Source: Coffea arabica (Eukaryota; Streptophyta; Magnoliopsida; Gentianales; Rubiaceae). Taken from it: a DNA stretch of 64,000 bases. Of this stretch, positions 59,301 to 64,000 are shown in pieces. The translations under genes were made by a program, and so were the position numbers. Below the pieces are notes generated by a model that did not search any database, was not told the DNA's origin, and saw only the letters and a list, made by a program, of their open reading frames with translations. The stretch is taken from NCBI RefSeq assembly GCF_036785885.1, contig NC_092322.1:20172466-20236465 (forward strand), given 5' to 3'. The number at the start of each line of letters is the position of its first letter. Positions within the stretch are counted from its first letter, which is position 1.

Positions 59301-60055
59301 CCAATACTATCTGGAACATCAAGACATTGAGGCATCTATGGACTACAGATCCTGATACTGGTTTTATGTTTCCTGTTGAAAATCTTGAAGTATCCCCAGG
59401 TTTAGATCATTTAGACAGTTTAAGCCTTGCCATTGATCCCTCCTCTCAAAGCTTGCAAAAGATACTGACAAAGTTACCAAACATCCGCAGGCTAAGATGT
59501 ACGATGACGGAATCAAGAGAAGAACCTACGGGAACTGGAGATGGGATTCTCGTGTTTGACTGTTTGAGTCAACTAGAATCACTTACTCTGTGTTTCTGTC
59601 ATGGATATAGATTTAAATTCCCATTGAATTTGAAGAAGTTGACACTCCTAGCGATTGATCCGCCATGGAGTGAAATCTCAACAATTGGAAAGTTGCCCAA
59701 GCTTGAAGTGCTTAAATTACTCTCTTATTATTACAGCTCCCCTGGGGAAGAATGGGAAATGAAAGAAGAGGAGTTCCCTAAGCTCCGAGTCTTGAAATTG
59801 AGAGGCTTGCGGGACTTTCGCAGCTGGACTGCATCTTCTGATAATTTTCCCCGTCTTGAGAAATTGGTTGTGCACGATTGTGAGAATTTGGAAGAGGTGC
59901 CTTCCTGCTTAGGGGAATGTCTGACTCTTGAAATGATTGAGGTGAAACGATGTCGCCAGTCTGTTGTAAGTTCAGTGAAGCAAATTCAACAAGAACAGAT
60001 AGATATGGGGAATGAAGTGCTAAAGATCTTAATCGAAAAGTGTGTTGATACTTGA
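56339..60055 (+). CDS. NLR-B: R1-type CC-NB-LRR disease resistance protein, intact (1238 aa)
   Basis: A single-exon intracellular immune receptor of the late-blight-resistance R1A/R1B class. Residues 1-~530 form the extended N-terminal region of Sw-5/R1/Mi-1 proteins, with two similar segments (FLKSFIRFAMLRGVEGQQLI near 170; GLRFLTILLGDQEKFKELW near 303) and a coiled-coil-like part (FEFLRSFLEKIKEQRNQNEK near 431). NB-ARC: P-loop GMPGIGKTT 561-569, kinase-2 YLLVLDDLWD 638-647, RNBS-B GSRILITSRL near 664, GLPL 728-731, RNBS-D CLLYFGAF near 784, and MHD variant LHD at 853-855. LRRs span about 900-1215 (VLDLGEL, SRLQTFLLRGN, LEVLKLLS, LRVLKLRGL). By family it exchanges ADP for ATP on effector recognition and triggers defence. 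The start is fixed by paralogy with NLR-A. All key motifs are intact. The effector recognised is unknown. Confidence 0.97.
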   Translation: MEISCSSSRSCFELALDYLRCLHDTTKGCGYRISKLEMGVRLLQSFDLYLTKCRRRRRNHETCLEQDEEEKDVTSSRIQDLIIRRMQNLEFACSGSPDSTRIASELTMFLKAIKLFFETDINESCINYLLDCYWLRDPELVIDFIDSVSENLKEINNFNFKRLDEQLMFLKSFIRFAMLRGVEGQQLIDLLIHTEVASINALRLASIWFSEGIRYNDPEAKVQISRLISEKINPTEPQVLETYIHVLTASKLSISSDTSALEKSKQTVADFMDRLVQNTAELLQPCTSTPVPIMNQMLKIVEGLRFLTILLGDQEKFKELWHEMKNIIGVVACDAAVVIFSLSVNQIEEGLAKETDLALFHLLKVLKLIRAEFTQVYPLTSVSGFGFPRTNELGSIDFFLTNLKELARHDEINDSIASPVDKIQTILKDFEFLRSFLEKIKEQRNQNEKLQVFWSHVMEIAYKAEFVIDSTLVGDRREYCLDDVARDINVLKIEAQEIYDSISYVGETTKGVTKTFTRVPSQVPVATYNEDLVPLDDEVKTITDSLTRGGSRQLDVVSIVGMPGIGKTTLANIVYNSPSVMLHFNLRAWCTVSQAYSMHNMLVQLLGSIDSEKLEQYEKMDENDLAVKLKQVLLRNKYLLVLDDLWDTKAWYLLERSLPNDANGSRILITSRLQNLSLQFEPNSRVHHLRRLTDEESWNLLQKKLFDKEGCPPRLSGVASQIAKSCRGLPLTIVLVTGILASTAKDCWEEVAKSLTSSIVLDEEYCMKTLELSYNHLPDDLKPCLLYFGAFQEDKNVPVRKLLWLWISEGFMRKTEEKSLKDVADDYLKDLVDRSLVMVSEQRTMGGAKACRLHDLVHEFCVKKAKEENFLHVLHSQNGPFVLTSPSNLHRVCNPMNGELMLEFSNVRSLLLFKGDDLGFWLPELLRVLDLGELEFVAHFPMEVFSLAHLRYLALRTRGVNFIPAAIANLSRLQTFLLRGNKADCLLPNTIWNIKTLRHLWTTDPDTGFMFPVENLEVSPGLDHLDSLSLAIDPSSQSLQKILTKLPNIRRLRCTMTESREEPTGTGDGILVFDCLSQLESLTLCFCHGYRFKFPLNLKKLTLLAIDPPWSEISTIGKLPKLEVLKLLSYYYSSPGEEWEMKEEEFPKLRVLKLRGLRDFRSWTASSDNFPRLEKLVVHDCENLEEVPSCLGECLTLEMIEVKRCRQSVVSSVKQIQQEQIDMGNEVLKILIEKCVDT

Positions 60056-60566
60056 TGCACGGAATTCCAGCAAAGAAGAAGAAGAAGAGTCAAGTCCCTC
60101 AGAAACAGAGTCAATGCCCCCACAACAAGGAGTCTAATTCGAGCTTCTTGAAAGCAATTCTGGAGCTTCCCTTTTTTGTTTTTTTTTTTTTTGTTTTTTG
60201 ACTTGAAGTTGAGGCTTCTTTAATTCTGGAGCTTCTTTAATTCTGCTACAGATTGATATGATGATTATAGCCAGCTGAGCACAAGTTTATATGCAAGATA
60301 CACTTTTCTCTTCCTTCTTTGTATTTTAGTCGGAGTAGTACAGAAACATTTAACTTGCTTCTGTTTTTCCTCAATAAAGAACCATACACTCAATTAATTA
60401 ACATGTTAAAACATCCGTATTTTTTGGCAACAAATATTAAGTATTGACAGAAGAAAGGGGGAAAAAACTTGTGATCCGTTTGGATAGTCTAATTTGGAGA
60501 AAAAAAAATTTGTAAATATTATCCTATTTACATCATAAACATAATTTTCAGCAACTTTTTTTTAAT

Positions 60567-60610
<44 letters not shown>

Positions 60611-61254
60611 ATCACAAAAAATATTATATAGTATTTGAAATAATTTTTTTTTCCAAATGATCTCATATCCAAAAACACTCATATATTCAAATAGCTGCTA
60701 GGTAGCGAAGCCTTTTTTTTTTTTTTTTTTTCCATTTACCTTTTCTAAAGCCAACATCTTTACTCATCAAAGCATATTTTCAGGTAAAACGACTTTGTGC
60801 ATTCCAACTTATCTTTTTTCTTTCATGATTTTTTTCAACTATGTTTTGGTGAAAATAATTACATTTTTATGCTCCATTTTATTGAAATTTTTTATCACAT
60901 AACGACAGAGAAAAATTTGAGCACGTGCATTGGAAAAAGAAGATATTACGGAAGCAACTTTTAGAAGATTACATAAAATACGGACATTCACTAATGTAAT
61001 TATTGTTGTTTCTCAGATATAATTTTCTAAGATGATATTTGAAAAAAGGGTAAAAAAAACGAGTGATATTAAAGAAAAAAACAGGTGCAACTTTTTCAAA
61101 ATTCATATATAGTGCAAATTCCAATACGCTGATTGAATACAGGTCGACATAATGCAAAGAATAAACAAAAAAAATCACTTTACATCCTGAATGCATCATT
61201 ACCACTTAAAGTTCAGTAGAACCATGAGCATCTTGGCATCCATGTGCATGAACT
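60056..61254. other. 3' flank of NLR-B, no gene seen
   Basis: 60056-60475 is paralogous to 38000-38450. The AGCAAAGAAGAAG stretch that is translated at the end of NLR-A lies after the NLR-B stop as 3' UTR. 60476-60690 is a MITE-like block (starts CGTTTGGATAGT, ends ATCCAAAAACAC) containing a TA run (about 60568-60607). The rest is AT-rich with poly-T tracts. Confidence 0.6.
60568..60607. repeat. (TA)n microsatellite
   Basis: About 20 TA units inside a MITE-like block. Confidence 0.95.
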
Positions 61255-61320
61255 TCACTTGTGATGAGGCTTCCACTTGTGATGATCTTCTTTGTGCACT
61301 TCCTTTGCTGGAGGGGGTTT
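61255..61320 (-). CDS. Possible terminal exon, Pro/Lys/His-rich C-terminus
   Basis: On the minus strand a good acceptor (AATTCTCCAG) is followed by 21 codons reading KPPPAKEVHKEDHHKWKPHH-K and a TGA at 61255-61257. The composition resembles tails of secreted or cell-wall proteins. No upstream exon could be identified to the right (61330-62000 is AT-rich). This is a weak call and may be chance. Confidence 0.2.
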   Translation of the reverse strand, partial: KPPPAKEVHKEDHHKWKPHHK

Positions 61321-61329
61321 CTGGAGAAT

Positions 61330-62719
61330 TAAGCAAATACGGAAACAGGAAGAATCAATAAAACCATATAATGGGGATGAAAACTACAACTTAATGCTTG
61401 AATCTAATCCCTACTGACTGTTTTTAGGTCTAGTTCTACAGATTGATAAAACCATATAATGCAATCAAAATTTTTGGATTAAAGAAAAAATAAAGATGAA
61501 AAATGGTACTGATTAATTTTTTTCTTAAAAAGCCAACCTTGAATTAAGACTATCAAAGTGCTAAATTAAATTTAAGGTTAATATAGTAAATTCACAATAA
61601 AGGTTAAAAAAGTTGTTCTACACAAACTCCTACATTACACTGTTATACAAGGTGCAAATGAAAACTAAAGAAACAGGCAAACGTTAGAAGTAGAACATGA
61701 CAACTCGAGGGACCAAATTAGCAATTGTACTTTAACCCCCAAGAAATTAACCCAGAGAGAGAATGTAACATAGTAAAACCATATTTTTAGTGTTCACTTT
61801 ACCATTTACCCTTTTGTTCATATTTTTACATGACTCTTAAAAACTAAAGCCACCCTCCCTTCTCAAACTCTATTGCCTAATTTCTAGGAAGTTGCCTTTC
61901 TATATCTTGATTTACTTACTTTTTATGCATATTTGTGGCTCACCTTCGTCAATTTTTTTTCTTTTGTCTTTCTGGTTTTTAGGCAGAAATTTAAAATTTT
62001 GTTGTGGGTATAATAGAATTGGAGGGAGAAATGTTGAATTTGTTTGCTAAAATTGATGACAAAAGTTGGTTTGTCTAGGATTTGCCTTTAGCTGAACAAA
62101 ACATTAGCATTGCTTATGGTGGGAAATTTATCGATTTTGTTGGCTCTTTTCTTGGGATGTGCTTTTTCAATTTTAGGGTTCTTATTTTTTGGAAAAAATA
62201 TAGGTGCAAGTTCATTTCTTTTCTCGGTGAGTAATTTGGATTTGATTATGTGAGATAACTAAGATGGGAAAGGGAAAAAAAATTCACCTATGTGAGGTTC
62301 TGTGCAGTAGTTAGTAAATGATGCTTTCGGAATTATGCTTGTGGGAATTGGTTTTTTTTTTCTTCTATAGGTTTTATTTATTTATTTTTTTTACCTTGTT
62401 TTATCTGAAAGATTTTGGTGTGTAATTTATTAGATTACCTAGTTTAATTGCTAACCTGTTAGTGATATTCCAAAATTACCCCTCTTTTGTTAGTTAATTA
62501 GCGATCATATTCGATTTTCTTGGTGATGCCGCTACGGCGCTTCTTAATTAGAAGTAAAAAATAGGTTTAGGTATTAAATTTGACAAAATTAAAAGATAGG
62601 GACCAAATTGACACTAGTGAAAAAGGTTAGGGACTAAATTAGCGATTTTTCTTTTTTCTTTTTTTTTGCCCTGTTTTTTTCCTGGCTTGATCTTCACTTC
62701 ACTTTGTGTTTCCTCTCAG
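61330..62719. other. AT-rich region, no gene seen
   Basis: No frame above 60 codons with a recognisable domain before 62666. The last few hundred bases probably form the promoter or an intron of the gene starting at 62720/62892. Confidence 0.5.
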
Positions 62720-62804
62720 GCCTTTAGCAGGCTGACAGCTACCGGGATTACAGTTCCATCAGCCGGTATATTGCACTCGGCAGTAGCACCCCTGCGGACA
62801 GTAG
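62720..62804 (+). other. Possible non-coding first exon of the RRP15-like gene
   Basis: An 85-bp GC-richer segment lies between a polypyrimidine/acceptor (TTTCCTCTCAG, ending 62719) and a donor (AG|GTAAGA at 62805). None of its frames matches a family I recognise. Its position 90 bases before ATG 62892 fits an internal 5' UTR exon, but it could belong to something else. Confidence 0.35.
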
Positions 62805-62891
62805 GTAAGATTAAATTCATGTCCCAAATTTTGCCCCAGCTTAATTTTTAACCCATTCAGTTCTTAATTGTGGCCTAAATTCAAAATTTTG

Positions 62892-64000
62892 ATGGAGTCG
62901 CTGGTAAGTTTACTGAGATAATTTTCTTTAATTTATTCTTAGTTCCCTCTGTTGTTTGTGAGAAATTTATTTGCCTTTTTTCTTTATATGCTTAGGGGAA
63001 CGAAGGTTGTTATATTTGGCAATCTATGATGGAAGAACTGCAGCAGAAGGGTGTAAAAAGGAGGAAGGAATGGAAGAAAAGTAGTTCTAAAAAGTCCAAA
63101 AACAAGAAAAGGTGAGAACTTTAGGGCCTGGTTCAGAAGATGGGAGGGTTAAGAAAATGGATAAAAAGATGAAAAAGTTTCTTCAGAAAAAGGCTAGAAG
63201 CTATAATTCAGATGATGATGAGGTGGAAGAATCCGGAATTTGAAGGGGGGAGAAGAGCAGTCAGGACTCAGGAGTAGTGAAAAATGAGGTAAAAGGTGGG
63301 TTCGAGTCGAAATTTTTGGATAGTGAGGAAGAAGGAGAAGAGAATGGTGAAGAGAAAATTGAGGTTTCGGAGGATGAAGATGGTGAAATTCAGCCAGGAG
63401 TTATGAGATTTTCAGAGGGTTGTAAGGCTTTTTAGGTTGGCATTCAAGAAGATTACCAAGAAAACTGCTTCAACCGATCATGATGTACTGGTGAGTATGC
63501 TTAACAAATTCTTGACTTCTGCTATTGATCATGTTTGGAGATTATTTTTGTAACTGTGATTGAATTTGATCAGAGGCGCTTCTTCTTTTTGGTAGGGTCC
63601 TGTGTTATCAGCACATAAAAAACTCGTTGCCGAGAAGCTAGCTGACGAAGAAGCAGAGAGAAAGGTTAAGGGTGAGGCGAAGAAGGAAAAACACCTGGTA
63701 TATTGATGAATTTGTTTAGTTATTTAGTTATTTTCATGTTTAGGTTCAAGTAGCGGGATTTAGAAAATGTAATTTCATTGAGTTTTACGTGAGTGAAGTT
63801 TAGCCTTAATGGTCAAATTAGTGCAGATTTTGCCTTTTCCATTATAATTAGTTCTCACGTGATTTGGTTTTCTTTGCATCAAAAGGTTGAAGGGAAGGGG
63901 CATGTGAAGCCTGCTAATTATTTGGATTCACTTGAAAAGCATCTCATTGGAGTTGCTACTAGAGGAGGTATTCCTGACTTTATTGATAATGGAATAATTG
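62892..64000 (+). pseudogene. RRP15: RRP15-like ribosomal RNA processing gene, frame-broken and cut by window end
   Basis: RRP15 is a nucleolar factor for pre-60S ribosome assembly. Proposed exons: 62892-62903 (MESL), 62996-63490, 63596-63697 and 63886-64000+, all with GT/AG borders. Signatures: Lys-rich start (RRKEWKKSSSKKSKNKKR); KKMDKKMKKFLQKKARSYNS then acidic DSEEEGEENGEEKIEV; GVMRFSEGCKAF; LAFKKITKKTAS; GPVLSAHKKLVAEKLADEEA; ERKVKGEAKKEKHL; GHVKPANYLDSLEKHLIGVA. The frame is broken by a shift at about 63112 (TGA 63113-63115), a TGA at 63241-63243 and an extra T near 63431. Introns are retained, so it is not a processed copy. It could be a decayed duplicate, or a real gene with sequence errors. 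The 3' end lies outside the window. Confidence 0.8.

Overview
This is a 64 kb piece of plant nuclear DNA. It is AT-rich, dominated by nested LTR retrotransposons, and carries two copies of a coiled-coil NLR disease-resistance gene. The NLRs have the long N-terminal region of the R1/Sw-5/Mi-1 class (late blight resistance R1A/R1B-like), which points to an asterid dicot. A Rubiaceae/Coffea-like genome would fit, but the species is inference.

Layout. 1-9429: minus-strand Ty3/gypsy chromovirus with ~3.2 kb LTRs (left LTR cut by the window edge) and a decayed gag-pol. It is nested in the LTR of an Athila/Tat-like element (9442-16051) that has gag and protease remnants but no reverse transcriptase. 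16052-38450: locus A, containing a minus-strand Ty1/copia (18276-23685), a hAT-like element carrying a receptor-kinase fragment (27491-28137), and NLR-A (29520-38077). NLR-A is a pseudogene with a stop codon, a frameshift and a young intact Ty1/copia (33121-37849) in its LRR region. 38450-44470: tandem repeats and LTR remnants. 44470-60475: locus B, a paralogous duplicate of locus A. It contains a solo gypsy LTR (44944-47623), a Helitron-like insertion (49835-52619) with a second gene-carrying hAT-like element nested in it (50225-51409), a Tourist-like element in the NLR upstream region (55199-56087), and the intact 1238-codon NLR-B (56339-60055). 62720-64000: start of an RRP15-like ribosome-biogenesis gene with intact splice sites but a broken frame, cut by the window end.

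The main result is comparative. The two loci act as empty-site controls for each other, so five insertions (copia 1, solo LTR, Helitron, Tourist and copia 2) can be placed with base precision. Four have target-site duplications and the Helitron has a clean A/T junction. The two hAT-like elements are defined separately by their own 8-bp duplications. Both hAT-like elements carry host-gene fragments. A conserved NLR leader module occurs four times, twice per locus, which suggests that an older NLR tandem preceded the block duplication. I found no bacterial genes, CRISPR arrays, rRNA or convincing tRNA genes.
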